Shown piece by piece: positions 1 to 12,447 of a stretch of DNA of 64,000 nucleotides; position 1 is the first letter of the stretch, and the number at the start of each line of letters is the position of its first letter. Both the position numbers and the translations under genes were made by a program. Source of the stretch: Paenibacillus sp. 1_12 (lineage in GTDB: Bacteria; Bacillota; Bacilli; Paenibacillales; NBRC-103111); the NCBI RefSeq assembly GCF_900114475.1, contig NZ_FOTE01000002.1:744001-808000 (forward strand), in the 5' to 3' direction. The notes under the pieces are model-generated. The model was not told the origin of the DNA, searched no databases, and saw nothing but the letters and a program-made list of their open reading frames with translations.

Positions 1-2026
1 ATAAACTTAAATATTTCGCATTCACTTGAACCGTTTCACTTAATAACATCAGGGAAAGATCCGGATTGCCATAGTTCTGCTCAATATAAGTTTGAAGTCC
101 CCTTATCAGCTTATGATTATTTTTCCGTTCTTTCAAAGCACGGATGGCCTGTTCGAAATCGGTTAAACCTTGATACATGCGACTTAGAATTTCCTGCGCC
201 GAATGATTCGAGGACAGCATCAATTCCAGCTTGGGAGCGACTTCCTTATTCCAATACTCCCTTATGTCGGAGGAAAGCTGATTGATCTCTTCGTTCAGAT
301 GATAAATCACATATTCCAACATGTTTTTAATATGATCGGAAGTGAATAAATTGGTCGTCAGATGCATCCTCAATTGCTCAAATTGGCTATGCCATGACGG
401 ATCGTCCAAGCGGTACAACTGGGAAATCGTGCGTACCGTATTCAAATAAGGGAGAATTTTCCCCTGCTTGCGGCCTGCAATATCCCAAATCCCGATAATA
501 CGATCATGACCCATGCTTGATTTATACTTTAGAGACTCCTGTGCGTCTGCATAGGATTGCGGAATTTCGTCCATCTGCTCGCAAGAACTCCCAATGCCGA
601 TCGTTACGGTAAAGGCAACATTGTGCTTAAGCCATTCTATGTTGCGTTCGCACAATCGAACGACCTGCTCCTGGCTCTCCATGTCCGCACCTTGAAATAT
701 GATGCCTAATTGCATCGGATCCAGCCACTCCGACCATTGACAAATACCTGCTTCAGCCGATATTTCCTTAATGACATTTTGCAGCAAATATTTAAGCAGA
801 GCCTGATCCCTCTGCGAATACTTGCTTATAAATTCTTGTTGCTTGTCAATTTCAAAAATACTTACAAACAACGAAACATTGTCTAACTGCAAACCCTGTC
901 TCTGCCACTCTTCTTTTAATTCTTCCAAATCGGATTGGCTGTCGCCGTTCATTAATTGCCGGAACTGATGCTGACGGCGTAAAATCATACTTTCTTCATG
1001 CTGCTTTTCAAACAATAGCGATTGATCGATGATTCGATCTAAAGCGGTTTCCAAAAATTGAAGCTCATCCTTTCCACGATCACCTTGATGCTGCATCCGC
1101 TTGTGCAAAAGATAAGCATTGATTTTATCATTTATCGATTGGATCGGCGCATAATTACGTCTGACCACATACACAATCCAACCCATGCCCAATATGGTTA
1201 AAACAATACCGGCTGCAATAGAAACATAAGTAAACACAATTGCGGTATCCAGCATTTCTTCGTTAGCTGTGCCTACTGAAATTTTCCACTGTGTATAATT
1301 GGACACCTCTTCCGCAGAGTAAGAAGTCGATAACCTCTCTTTGCCGTTATCCACCCCTTGCCCGTAAATGCTTTGTCCTTCTTGACTCATCAACTCCACT
1401 TTACTGAATTCTGTCTTAGTCAGTCCGTTCAAAAATTTGGCAATCGTACTGACCCTTATATTAATGACCAATATCCCTTGACTGTTATCAAACGGAACCG
1501 GCTTTACCAATGATATAACGTTGTAAGACGAATCATTTTGATATGTATCCTTATAGGAGCGGAGGTTCGTCCAATGTACGGGCAAACCATTTTGCCGCAC
1601 GCTCGTAATAAAATCTTTATCTCCAAACCTATCCAACGGAATCTTATATCCAGGAGTGAAGACCGTTCCATCCTTATTCCGAATTAAGTAAGCGGTATCA
1701 ATAAAAGGGGAGGCCTCGGTAAATTCCGTGAGCTTGTTCACGATTTCCTTGGAATAAAGGTCCGGGAAATTGGAATCGGAAGCCGTACCGAAATATTTTA
1801 AAAGCGGATTAGTAATCAATTCTTTGGCAATCATTCCTTCCACATCCTGAAGGTTGCTGTCTACCATTTTCATGATGTAACTGGCGAGAGCGGCATTTGC
1901 GTTTGAAATAGCCCTTTGGGTAAGCTCACCTACCGATAAGTAAAACAACAAGCTTATCACAACCGTAAATACAAAAAAGACCGGAAGGAACGAAATCATT
2001 TGTCGATATAACCATTTGTTCTTCAT
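1..2026 (-). CDS. Membrane-anchored AraC-family regulator, 3' end cut by window edge
   Basis: An open frame runs 674 codons from the ATG at 2026 to the window edge without a stop. Residues about 8-30 and 262-287 are hydrophobic and bracket a Cache-like extracellular sensor region. A cytoplasmic region follows, and the visible end (DLSLMLLSETVQVNAKYLSL) is the first part of an AraC helix-turn-helix. This is the architecture of the one-piece transmembrane AraC regulators common in Paenibacillus, which usually control a neighbouring sugar-transport or glycosidase operon. The rest of the DNA-binding domain lies outside the window. The gene follows lacZ but is separated from it by a hairpin and about 160 bases, so it probably has its own promoter. 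Its target is not visible here. Confidence 0.85.
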   Translation of the reverse strand, partial: MKNKWLYRQMISFLPVFFVFTVVISLLFYLSVGELTQRAISNANAALASYIMKMVDSNLQDVEGMIAKELITNPLLKYFGTASDSNFPDLYSKEIVNKLTEFTEASPFIDTAYLIRNKDGTVFTPGYKIPLDRFGDKDFITSVRQNGLPVHWTNLRSYKDTYQNDSSYNVISLVKPVPFDNSQGILVINIRVSTIAKFLNGLTKTEFSKVELMSQEGQSIYGQGVDNGKERLSTSYSAEEVSNYTQWKISVGTANEEMLDTAIVFTYVSIAAGIVLTILGMGWIVYVVRRNYAPIQSINDKINAYLLHKRMQHQGDRGKDELQFLETALDRIIDQSLLFEKQHEESMILRRQHQFRQLMNGDSQSDLEELKEEWQRQGLQLDNVSLFVSIFEIDKQQEFISKYSQRDQALLKYLLQNVIKEISAEAGICQWSEWLDPMQLGIIFQGADMESQEQVVRLCERNIEWLKHNVAFTVTIGIGSSCEQMDEIPQSYADAQESLKYKSSMGHDRIIGIWDIAGRKQGKILPYLNTVRTISQLYRLDDPSWHSQFEQLRMHLTTNLFTSDHIKNMLEYVIYHLNEEINQLSSDIREYWNKEVAPKLELMLSSNHSAQEILSRMYQGLTDFEQAIRALKERKNNHKLIRGLQTYIEQNYGNPDLSLMLLSETVQVNAKYLSL

Positions 2027-2188
2027 ATATGTATCTCTTCCCCTTTGTAGCTTATAACATCAAGTAAAGGGATCGCGCCTAGACACAATCGGCTGACAAG
2101 TATTTATCCTTAATAAGATACGCAGTTCATAAGGCGGCTGATATAGGAATCGAGTTTACTTGTTACTTCCCGCCAATTTCACAATAAG

Positions 2189-2226
2189 AAGCCCCGCATT
2201 CGGCGCAGAACCGAACTGAGGGGCTT
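2189..2226 (-). terminator. Probable terminator after lacZ
   Basis: AAGCCCC (2189-2195) pairs with GGGGCTT (2220-2226), with a further TTCGG/CCGAA pairing inside. On the minus strand the stem is followed by a T-rich stretch (TTCTTATTG). It lies just beyond the lacZ stop codon. Confidence 0.65.
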
Positions 2227-2240
2227 TGTAATTACGGGTG

Positions 2241-5381
<3,141 letters not shown>

Positions 5382-5540
5382 TCAAACACTCCTATCCAAA
5401 ATAAAAATCCCATATTTATAAATATGTAGATCGCTTCAGACCCTTTAAATAGCAAATCATATCCTGGGGTGAATGCCGCTATCTTCAAGCAGCCGCCCAG
5501 CTTTGATTGAATACGCATATTGTTTGCAATTATATTTACT

Positions 5541-5594
5541 ATCCTACTGTATAGAAGCAGCAAGAAAAATGGATTAATTTCGTTTCTTTTATGT
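5541..5594 (-). promoter_or_regulatory. lacZ promoter with shared activator-type block
   Basis: The block at 5562-5594 matches 23943-23975 in 32 of 33 positions. On the minus strand it contains AAAAGAAACGAAATTAAT followed by CATTTTTCTT. A -10-like TAGGAT lies at 5541-5546, exactly as far from the block as TACAAT is in the other copy. No good -35 is seen, as expected for an activator-dependent promoter. It leaves an untranslated leader of about 150 bases before lacZ (5382-5534), in which no further structure was recognised. Confidence 0.7.
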
Positions 5595-5645
5595 CCTATA
5601 ATCGGTTACCTCTGCCTTTAACATGAACTGTATTCATGCAAAAGA

Positions 5646-5660
5646 GATGCCAAAGGCATC
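5646..5660 (-). terminator. Short hairpin terminator after the GH28 gene
   Basis: GATGCC-AAA-GGCATC, extended by flanking G/C pairing. On the minus strand it is followed by TCTCTTTT. It lies just past the stop codon of the CBM13 remnant, so it marks the original end of the gene before the reading frame broke. Confidence 0.6.
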
Positions 5661-5694
5661 CCCTTCATAACCAACGCTTCATTAAACTTGTCGT

Positions 5695-5820
5695 CTACTG
5701 CGAGAATAACTGCCATTTCTGATTGGCTCCGCCATTATCTGTCCACTGAATGAGCCCAGCCCCATCTGCCGTCGAGCCACCGTTAACATCCTGAGATTGC
5801 GATGCTAATCTTGTATTTAG
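5695..5820 (-). pseudogene. Detached C-terminal remnant of a CBM13 / ricin-type lectin domain
   Basis: Minus-strand translation in a frame different from the upstream GH28 ORF gives DVNGGSTADGAGLIQWTDNG and then ANQKWQLFSQ before TAG at 5695-5697. This is the repeat signature of ricin-type beta-trefoil carbohydrate-binding modules (QxW repeat). Only the last repeat remains, about 40 residues, and no start or ribosome site precedes it. It is best read as the frameshifted and deleted tail of the GH28 enzyme, not a gene of its own. Confidence 0.75.
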
Positions 5821-5825
5821 TGACA

Positions 5826-7397
5826 TTAGTGAAAACTAATATTGGACGTGTTTGCACCTATATCAATTAACCCCTGGGAAGCGCTAGTGATCTTATTACC
5901 GTTCATCTTCAAATCGGTGATAGTTACATTGGAAACCTTGCTGGAGCTGTCGTAACCTTGAATGAAGGAATGAAAATTGTTGATATTCTCAAAGCTAACG
6001 CGGGTCAGTTCTATATTGCTGACGGGGCCAACCTCGCTACCGCTATATTTGGCCGTCCAGATGAGGATCGGAGCCGTCCTAAATTGGCCGGAAGTCCCAT
6101 TATTATGGATCTTTTCCGTACGGATGTCGATAAAATGAATACCGTCCCATACGCCATTTCCTTGGTCATGATCCACACTGACGCCCCGATAGCCCTGAAT
6201 CACGTCAATATTTTGAAACCAAATATCACTAACTGATGCATTTCCTTGCATGCCTACCTTGGTACCTGCAGATTCGGTAAAAGCAACCGAATTCTTGAAT
6301 ACGACATCCGTCATCGATTCTTCCGATGATGATTTTGCATCGTATACATCATCGCCGGTATAGGCGAAGCATTGATCCACAACAGCGTGGGAAGTATTGA
6401 CGAGATCAAAGCCATCTCCATGGATCCAGTTGACGTTATTTATAATCTTTACATTTTTGATGTTGACATTAGTAGCATCTTGAATTCTAAAGTTCCAGGT
6501 TGTTCCATCTCTCAGGGTGATACCCTCGAAAGTCAGGTTATTCGGTTTTGTTCCTCCACCACTTTTGGAAGAAGAGATGATGTTCTCACGGTTCGGCCCG
6601 CTATCGCCTGTTGTAAGCGTAGACCCATTGGAGTCGATCATACCTCTACCTTTGATAGCTACATTCGATTTCCCTACGATGCGGATGTTGGCTGCGGGAA
6701 AATTGTCCCCGGAGAAATCATAATCGCTTAACGTCGATGATCCGCGAAGTACCGCACCAGCAGCTAAATATAGCGTGACGTTACTTTTCATCTCAAGTTG
6801 AGAGAACTTATAAATACCCTCTGGGAAATAAACCGTGCCGCCGCCGGAACGAGCGTTGGCATCATTGATAGCTTGTTGGATTTTGGACGTCATCAGATTG
6901 CCGCCCGTATTATCCACCGAATAATCATTGATGCTCTTTACGCTGCCGCCATTGGGTGATGGCCTGTCTGTTTCGATAGGGTCAGCCATGATAACAAGGT
7001 TCTCCAGGTTATTGATCTTGATCACTAAGTACCGCGATCCAGATTGGGGAAGGGAGAAGGTTAGATCCTTGCCGCTTTTAGTTGCCGAGATGCCGTAACT
7101 GTGAGGGCTGATATCGTAGGAAGTGATGTTATCTTTGGCTGTTACTTTGAATGTAGCCGTACCGGAATAAGCAAACTGGGCAAAGGAATAGTCAAACTGC
7201 CTGGCAACCCTGACAGTAGTCGAATCAACCCTCAAAGTGTAGTCCGAGCTTGTACCGAAGTGAGAAGGATAAGTCACTACGGTCGCAGCGGATGCAGGCT
7301 GGGCCATGTTAATAGAGAGACTTAAGATTAGGGCAGCAACAACGATCATTTTCACCAGCACATTTCCGATTCGCAAATTCACTTTACTAAAATGCAT
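5826..7397 (-). CDS. Secreted GH28 polygalacturonase-like beta-helix enzyme
   Basis: 523 residues. A signal peptide occupies residues 1 to about 38 (positive start, hydrophobic stretch, PASAA cleavage site). A short beta-sandwich region follows, then a right-handed beta-helix from about residue 150 (GGTVYFPEGIYKF). GH28 catalytic signatures are present in modified form: HGDGFD (about 326-331), TGDD (347-350), GTKVGMQGN (378-386) and an Arg at about 404. The protein is exported and probably cleaves pectin-like or other uronic or galacto-oligosaccharides; the exact bond cannot be assigned. The reading frame stops 5 bases before a lectin-domain remnant in another frame, so the C-terminal carbohydrate-binding module has been lost. 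The catalytic helix looks complete. An AAACGTTT palindrome lies about 107 bases upstream of the start. Confidence 0.85.
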   Translation of the reverse strand: MHFSKVNLRIGNVLVKMIVVAALILSLSINMAQPASAATVVTYPSHFGTSSDYTLRVDSTTVRVARQFDYSFAQFAYSGTATFKVTAKDNITSYDISPHSYGISATKSGKDLTFSLPQSGSRYLVIKINNLENLVIMADPIETDRPSPNGGSVKSINDYSVDNTGGNLMTSKIQQAINDANARSGGGTVYFPEGIYKFSQLEMKSNVTLYLAAGAVLRGSSTLSDYDFSGDNFPAANIRIVGKSNVAIKGRGMIDSNGSTLTTGDSGPNRENIISSSKSGGGTKPNNLTFEGITLRDGTTWNFRIQDATNVNIKNVKIINNVNWIHGDGFDLVNTSHAVVDQCFAYTGDDVYDAKSSSEESMTDVVFKNSVAFTESAGTKVGMQGNASVSDIWFQNIDVIQGYRGVSVDHDQGNGVWDGIHFIDIRTEKIHNNGTSGQFRTAPILIWTAKYSGSEVGPVSNIELTRVSFENINNFHSFIQGYDSSSKVSNVTITDLKMNGNKITSASQGLIDIGANTSNISFH

Positions 7398-7893
7398 TAA
7401 TATTTCGCCTCCTGTTTAATTGTAATCGCCTCACACTGATTCTCATATCCTTTCAAATAAGTTTCGTACAAGATAGATTAAATGGCACAACCTCCTCTCG
7501 TCTAAACGTTTGTATATGTGATTCTTCCTGTTTGCACGAAGACAGACCGGAAGATTGTCACCAGAAAATTCACTTCACAGACCGGCATCATTTTCAATTG
7601 ATTGTGCGCCTACCTCGGACGAGCACATTAAACTGAATTTCACACGAATCTTTGCAAAGAAGATTCTGCGCAATCTATGCGCCCATTTGTTTGCGCTTAC
7701 AAATTATTTCGTGTATACGGTAAGCAAGTTTGGCGGCTAAGTGGCGATAAGAAATTATGTAAAAGACCAAAGTGTCAAACAGGAGTATGTAAGGTAACAC
7801 GAAGAGGCTATGGTGAAGTTCTAAAGCGAGCGAAGCGAGTAGGATAGATCCCCCGCAGCAAGCTGCGGGGAATATTCATTAAACAATATCTTT
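7398..7893. other. Gene-poor interval with an AAACGTTT palindrome and a GC-rich inverted repeat
   Basis: No convincing gene. The 61-codon plus frame at 7555-7740 has no ribosome site or recognisable family. CTAAACGTTTGTA (7502-7514) resembles the LacI-type operators near 38000 and could control the GH28 gene. At 7851-7872 CCCCGCAG-CAAG-CTGCGGGG forms a strong hairpin without a clear T-run. It may terminate the GH4 gene, which ends at 7894. Confidence 0.5.
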
Positions 7894-9210
7894 TTATAAT
7901 TTAAACTGAGGCAGCCAATCTTTATTTTTTTCAAACATTTCATCTACCATTGATTTGATTTCATTAAGACTAAGCACTGCAGAAGTAAGTGGATCAAAAC
8001 ATATGGAGTGGAATACTTTTCTTGGATCCCCTTCAATCGCAGCTTCTACAGCTAGTTCTTCACATCTGGCATTCGTATTAATTAATAAAGCAAGTTGAGC
8101 AGGCAATGGTCCCACATGCATGGGATCAATCCCACGTTTTGAAGCGAGTACCGGAACCTCAACACAGCAACCTTCAGGCAAATTATCAATTAATCCAAAG
8201 TTTCTAACATTTCCATTAAACTCAAATAAGGTTCCATCCCCGATAGTTGCATTAAAAATGTAAGCAGCATATTCAGGTCCTCTTTCAAGGTCAATTTTAT
8301 CTTTTTGTAACCACGCGTCTATTTCTGCTTTCCAAGAATGTTCTTTTTTCAAATACGACTCCAGAATGAATGCATGTTTTCCTGGGTTCGAACCTGTTCC
8401 ATCTATACAATATTTCTCAATTAAATCAGGTCTTTTCCTAAACCATGGATTGTATTCTGAATTATGTCCACTTGATTCGGTTACATAATAGTCAAGATTA
8501 AAAAACATTTCATTTCTTACGATCTCGATATTATAGATCTCAGGGTTCTTCAAAGCTTCTCTTATAAGTGGATAAGCGTCTTTACCGTTCCATTTATACT
8601 CAAGATAGAAAGCTTGGTGGTTAATTCCCGCGCATTTGTATGTGATTTCATCCATAGGTGCGCCAATCCATTTAGCTAGCTTCCCTGCTGTTCCTTGAAC
8701 ACTGTGGCATAAACCTGTAACTTTTACTTTACTCATTCCCTGCATCGCTCTACAAAGCATAGCCATAGGATTGGTATAATTTAAAAATATAGCATCAGGA
8801 CAGTATTTTTCGATATCCTTACAAATATCAAGCATGACAGGGATGGTTCTAAGCGCTCTAAAAACTCCAGCTGGACCTCTTGTATCACCACAATTGATAT
8901 CCACACCATATTTCATTGGAATTTCAACATCATGTCTCCAGACGTTTACTCCACCGGCAAGAATCGTACATACAACACCATCTGCCCCTTCAAGTGCCTC
9001 AGCCCTACTCTTAGTTGCTATAACTTTTGCCGGATATTTCCCTTCCTCAATGATTCTATTTACTGCTTGGGTTATAGCAGTCAATCTCACATCGTCAATA
9101 TCCATAAGTGCAATTGTACAATCCGATAATGCCGGAAATGTCAAAATGTCTTTTACTAGAGTCCTCGTAAACCCAAAACTCCCTGCTCCTATAAACGCAA
9201 TTTTCTTCAT
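7894..9210 (-). CDS. melA: GH4 alpha-galactosidase (NAD+/Mn2+-dependent)
   Basis: 438 residues, the usual GH4 length. The N-terminal Rossmann motif is GAGSFGFTR (residues 8-15). [15 protein letters not shown], the metal-site segment LCHSVQGT (Cys168, His169) and [10 protein letters not shown] (196-205) follow in the canonical order. In GH4 the CHSV motif is associated with alpha-galactosidases such as MelA, while CHEV marks phospho-alpha-glucosidases. GH4 enzymes use a redox-elimination mechanism with NAD and Mn2+ and are cytoplasmic. The gene is transcribed divergently from an AraC regulator, its likely controller. The ribosome site AAGGAG lies before ATG 9210. The galactosidase specificity rests on the four-residue motif, so related specificities cannot be excluded. 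Confidence 0.85.
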   Translation of the reverse strand: MKKIAFIGAGSFGFTRTLVKDILTFPALSDCTIALMDIDDVRLTAITQAVNRIIEEGKYPAKVIATKSRAEALEGADGVVCTILAGGVNVWRHDVEIPMKYGVDINCGDTRGPAGVFRALRTIPVMLDICKDIEKYCPDAIFLNYTNPMAMLCRAMQGMSKVKVTGLCHSVQGTAGKLAKWIGAPMDEITYKCAGINHQAFYLEYKWNGKDAYPLIREALKNPEIYNIEIVRNEMFFNLDYYVTESSGHNSEYNPWFRKRPDLIEKYCIDGTGSNPGKHAFILESYLKKEHSWKAEIDAWLQKDKIDLERGPEYAAYIFNATIGDGTLFEFNGNVRNFGLIDNLPEGCCVEVPVLASKRGIDPMHVGPLPAQLALLINTNARCEELAVEAAIEGDPRKVFHSICFDPLTSAVLSLNEIKSMVDEMFEKNKDWLPQFKL

Positions 9211-9265
9211 ATCATCGCTCCTTTTTTTGTTATTTAATCATTTATTGTCTCTCAATCTAAGTTTT

Positions 9266-9323
9266 ATTATAAACTAGTAGGACTTTATTTAAATGGAGAT
9301 ATGCCATATAAACATGTTATAAT
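9266..9323. promoter_or_regulatory. Divergent melA / araC-type promoter region
   Basis: Two TATAAT hexamers point outward: the minus-strand one at 9266-9271 for the GH4 gene, and the plus-strand one at 9318-9323 for the regulator. The -35 regions are poor, as expected if the AraC protein activates. The plus -10 lies inside the first codons of the longest frame of the regulator, which argues that the protein starts downstream at 9355. Confidence 0.5.
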
Positions 9324-9354
9324 GTCTTTAATCAAAAAAATAAAGGAGAGGGAT

Positions 9355-10188
9355 ATGGATAGACGACCAGAGAAGGTTATTGTAAATAGTTCAAGTTATA
9401 TAGATTCAAATTTAGGTCTTACTCCATATTATTGGGGCTATCACACTTGTCCACCTGGTCATAAATACGGTCCAGCTACTAGAGATCATTATTTTATCCA
9501 TTACATAATAAAAGGAAAGGGAATCTTTCAATTAAATAAAGAAACCTATTCTCTAACAGAAGGCCAAGGTTTTTTGATATGTCCAAATGATATTGCCTAC
9601 TATAGAGCTGACGATAATGACCCTTGGGTATATACTTTTTGGGGTTTTAACGGAATTGATGCATTACAATATTTAAATCGCGCCAACTTAAATCATTCAA
9701 ATCCTATATTCACGCATCATTATGATGACCAATTTTCAGAAATAATAAATAAAATGATAAATCTTAAAGATAGGATACAAAGTCGTGATGTTATGTTTAC
9801 CGGCTTATTATTTCAGCTTCTTTCCATATTAATTGAAGATTCTAACAATGAAATCAAATCTGAATATACAAAAGATTTATATGTAAAAAAAGCTATAGAC
9901 TACATTCACAGAAATTATTCAAACAAAACAAGTATTCATGAAATCGCAAATTTTGTTGGACTGGATAGGAAATACCTCTCAACTATTTTCAAAAGTGTTT
10001 CAGGTATCTCCCCTCAAGAGTATTTAGTCAAATACAGAATAAATAAAGCTTGTGAGTTAATGGCGAACAACGCGTTGACAATAGGAGATATTGCACGGAG
10101 TATAGGTTATACGGACCCGTTTCTGTTTTCTAAAGTATTCAAGAAGATAAAGGGTTGTTCGCCAAGAGACTTTAAAAACTCTTTGTAA
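9355..10188 (+). CDS. AraC-family transcriptional regulator (MsmR/RafR-like)
   Basis: 277 residues from ATG 9355, which has AAGGAGAGG six bases upstream. The longer frame from 9301 lacks a ribosome site and contains the promoter -10. An N-terminal cupin-type sugar-binding domain (residues about 15-150, HYIIKGKGIFQL) is followed by two helix-turn-helix units (IHEIANFVGLDRKYLSTIFK, then IGDIARSIGYTDPFLFSKVF). It belongs to the AraC regulators of alpha-galactoside operons. Divergent placement beside the GH4 alpha-galactosidase suggests that it senses melibiose- or raffinose-type sugars and activates that gene. It has a lower GC content than its neighbours. Confidence 0.85.
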   Translation: MDRRPEKVIVNSSSYIDSNLGLTPYYWGYHTCPPGHKYGPATRDHYFIHYIIKGKGIFQLNKETYSLTEGQGFLICPNDIAYYRADDNDPWVYTFWGFNGIDALQYLNRANLNHSNPIFTHHYDDQFSEIINKMINLKDRIQSRDVMFTGLLFQLLSILIEDSNNEIKSEYTKDLYVKKAIDYIHRNYSNKTSIHEIANFVGLDRKYLSTIFKSVSGISPQEYLVKYRINKACELMANNALTIGDIARSIGYTDPFLFSKVFKKIKGCSPRDFKNSL

Positions 10189-10214
10189 ACAGTCCTAATC
10201 GTACCTATAGAGGA

Positions 10215-10246
10215 GAAAAAAGGGGATTGCATGAAGCAGCTCCCCT
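10215..10246 (-). terminator. Terminator of the aldo/keto reductase cluster
   Basis: AGGGGATTGC (10221-10230) pairs with GCAGCTCCCCT (10236-10246). A T6 run follows on the minus strand (10220-10215). It overlaps the stop codon of the reductase and ends the long minus-strand cluster. Confidence 0.7.
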
Positions 10247-11234
10247 ATTTCAATATTTCCTCAATTCTCAGCAGCTCTTCCTGGCTGAAATCCAGGTTGT
10301 TCAATGCTGCAACGTTGTCTTCAATCTGGCTTACCTTGCTTGCCCCTATAAGAGCCGAGGTTACACGTCCTTCTCTAAGCACCCAAGCTATGACCATTTG
10401 AGAGAGGCTTTGATCGCGCTCTAATGCGATGCTGTTTAAACGTTTGATCTTGGACATTACCTCATCCGTGATGGATTGGACACTCAAAGATCGACTTGAG
10501 CCTGCAGCCCTCGAATCCGAAGGAATTCCGGTAAGGTAGCGGTTGGTCAGCAGTCCCTTGGCTAAAGGTGAAAAGGCAATGGAACCTATTCCTTCCTCTT
10601 TCAATACATCCTGCAGCCCGTTTTCTATCCATCTTTCAAACATAGAGTACTTGGGTTGGTGGATCAGACATGGGGTACCCAGATCTTTCAAAATGGTAGA
10701 AGCCTTTTGGGTTTGGTCGGCGCTGTAATTGGATAGTCCAACATACAAGGCTTTTCCCTGCCTTACGGCCAAATCCAGGGCATGCATCGTTTCTTCCATT
10801 GGTGTTTCGGGGTCTGGCCTGTGTGAATAGAAAATGTCAACATAATCAAGTCCCATACGCTTAAGGCTCTGGTCAAGGCTGGAAACTATGTGCTTCTTTG
10901 AGCCCCCGTCTCCATAGGGGCCTTCCCACATCCTATTGCCTGCTTTGGTTGATATGATCAATTCATCACGGTAAGCGGCAAAGTTCGCTTGTAGGATTCT
11001 GCCGAAATTCTCTTCTGCTGATCCTGAAGGCGGACCGTAATTGTTGGCTAAGTCAAAGTGGGTAATTCCAAGGTCGAATGCTCGGCGCAGCATTTCGCAC
11101 TGGGTTTCCAATGCATTTACGCCTCCATAATTTTGCCATAGGCCTAGGGAAATTGCAGGCAGTTTGAGACCCGAGTTTCCACACCTGTTATACTTCATAC
11201 TGGAATATCTTTCTTTTTCAGGCATATAGCTCAT
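10245..11234 (-). CDS. Aldo/keto reductase, YghZ-like, intact copy
   Basis: 329 residues with the full (alpha/beta)8 reductase pattern: GLWQNYGG, HFDLANNYG (catalytic Tyr), ISTKAGNRMW (Lys), FYSHRPDPETP (His) and the NADPH-binding end SALIGASKVSQIEDNVAALN. The family includes glyceraldehyde-3-phosphate and methylglyoxal reductases and many sugar-aldehyde reductases. It is the last gene of the minus-strand cluster, 33 bases after the DUF6807 gene. A second copy of exactly the same length at 13576-14565 carries a stop codon, so this is probably the functional one. The substrate is unknown; the neighbourhood suggests a sugar or keto-sugar intermediate. Confidence 0.88.
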   Translation of the reverse strand: MSYMPEKERYSSMKYNRCGNSGLKLPAISLGLWQNYGGVNALETQCEMLRRAFDLGITHFDLANNYGPPSGSAEENFGRILQANFAAYRDELIISTKAGNRMWEGPYGDGGSKKHIVSSLDQSLKRMGLDYVDIFYSHRPDPETPMEETMHALDLAVRQGKALYVGLSNYSADQTQKASTILKDLGTPCLIHQPKYSMFERWIENGLQDVLKEEGIGSIAFSPLAKGLLTNRYLTGIPSDSRAAGSSRSLSVQSITDEVMSKIKRLNSIALERDQSLSQMVIAWVLREGRVTSALIGASKVSQIEDNVAALNNLDFSQEELLRIEEILK

Positions 11235-11267
11235 AAAATAACCCCCATCTCTTATTGATTATAGTGA

Positions 11268-12407
11268 TCACACGAGGGTGATTATTTCCACCTGAGGAGG
11301 ATGAAGGTAGTCCTGATATTTGTTAGCGACACTGCCCGCTCGGGTATCCCCTTCATGGAAATATACCCGATATTGATATCGTACCGTTTCCTTTGGCTTG
11401 ATTAATTTGCCGCCGTTAAAGTAGAAATTGTTGGCAGCAAGCAAGCCGTAGTTGCGAATATGCCAATAGGTCGGAAATTGTTCATTGTCCGGATGGTCAA
11501 ATGCGGCAATCCCCAGTGTATGTCCTCCCACTTCACCGAAGTAATCACACCATTCTGCACGTTTCCCCCAACACTCAGCTTCGCTGACAGATCCGTATGA
11601 GTTCACCATAGAACCTCCATTATTTACCTTCATAGATTCCGCTACACGGATGCCAAGCGGGCCGGCTTCTTTGGTAGCACCAAATTCTACCTGGCCGTAG
11701 CTTGCAGTAAACACTACATCCAAATCTATGATTCGTTCGCCCGCTGGTGTGTTGTATACAGTGATGGTACGAACTTCATCGATTTGCGGCTTTTTATTAA
11801 AACTCGTCCATACATTGTGTGATGTAATGACACCGCATACGGGTCCGTCAGTCACTTCAGCAAATTTTTGATGAAGCTGTCTGCCGTGCTGTTCCGCAGG
11901 TTCATTCCACATGTCAATTCCATTCACATCGCCGATAGCCAGCCAAAGTGAGCGGTGATGCTTGTGTTCCTTAGTTTCGAAATCGAGCCGGGTATAGCTC
12001 TCACCATAAGGTCCGATCATGGGTCCAAGATATGGCTTTGCGATGGAGGTATCATAGACGTAGGAGGTAAAATAGCTGCCGCCGACAAACACATCAATTT
12101 TCTGCGAAACTTCATGGATGAATTCCACACCGGAAGCCGTCATCTTTTGCCAAACTGCTCCGGATTCAATATTATACGTACGACATTCGCCTTTTGCTAG
12201 ATGCTCGACTACGAAATGAATATGGTAGTAATCGCCGACCTCTCTTACTTGTACTGCGGTAACGCCGCCCTGTTCGTCCTTCATAACTAAAGAATTCAAG
12301 GCAGCACCTTGTAACAAAGCATTATTTTTATCCAATTGGAACACAACTGGACAATAATTACGGTCATGATTGCCTGCATTTACTTTAATTTGAAAAGATA
12401 CCGACAT
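11268..12407 (-). CDS. DUF6807 (PmoA-like) family protein
   Basis: 379 residues, cytoplasmic, no signal peptide. The sequence matches the family annotated as PmoA or DUF6807: FTSYVYDTSIAKPYLGPMIG, then HHRSLWLAIGDVNG with a His-His pair, GPLGIRVAES, and FDHPDNEQFPTYWHIRNYGL near the C-terminus. Despite its name the family is not a methane monooxygenase; it recurs next to Gfo/Idh/MocA oxidoreductases in polysaccharide-use loci and its reaction is not established. It lies 40 bases from the Gfo/Idh gene and 33 from the reductase, indicating co-transcription. A role in converting an oxidised sugar is an inference from context. Confidence 0.8.
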   Translation of the reverse strand: MSVSFQIKVNAGNHDRNYCPVVFQLDKNNALLQGAALNSLVMKDEQGGVTAVQVREVGDYYHIHFVVEHLAKGECRTYNIESGAVWQKMTASGVEFIHEVSQKIDVFVGGSYFTSYVYDTSIAKPYLGPMIGPYGESYTRLDFETKEHKHHRSLWLAIGDVNGIDMWNEPAEQHGRQLHQKFAEVTDGPVCGVITSHNVWTSFNKKPQIDEVRTITVYNTPAGERIIDLDVVFTASYGQVEFGATKEAGPLGIRVAESMKVNNGGSMVNSYGSVSEAECWGKRAEWCDYFGEVGGHTLGIAAFDHPDNEQFPTYWHIRNYGLLAANNFYFNGGKLIKPKETVRYQYRVYFHEGDTRAGSVANKYQDYLHPPQVEIITLV

Positions 12408-12447
12408 GCTGTTTCACCCTCTTTTTAGAATAGAAGCCCTCTGGGGA

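Noticed and set aside
7555-7740. 61-codon plus ORF between the GH28 and GH4 genes
   Set aside because: No ribosome site, no recognisable motif, and composition typical of intergenic DNA.
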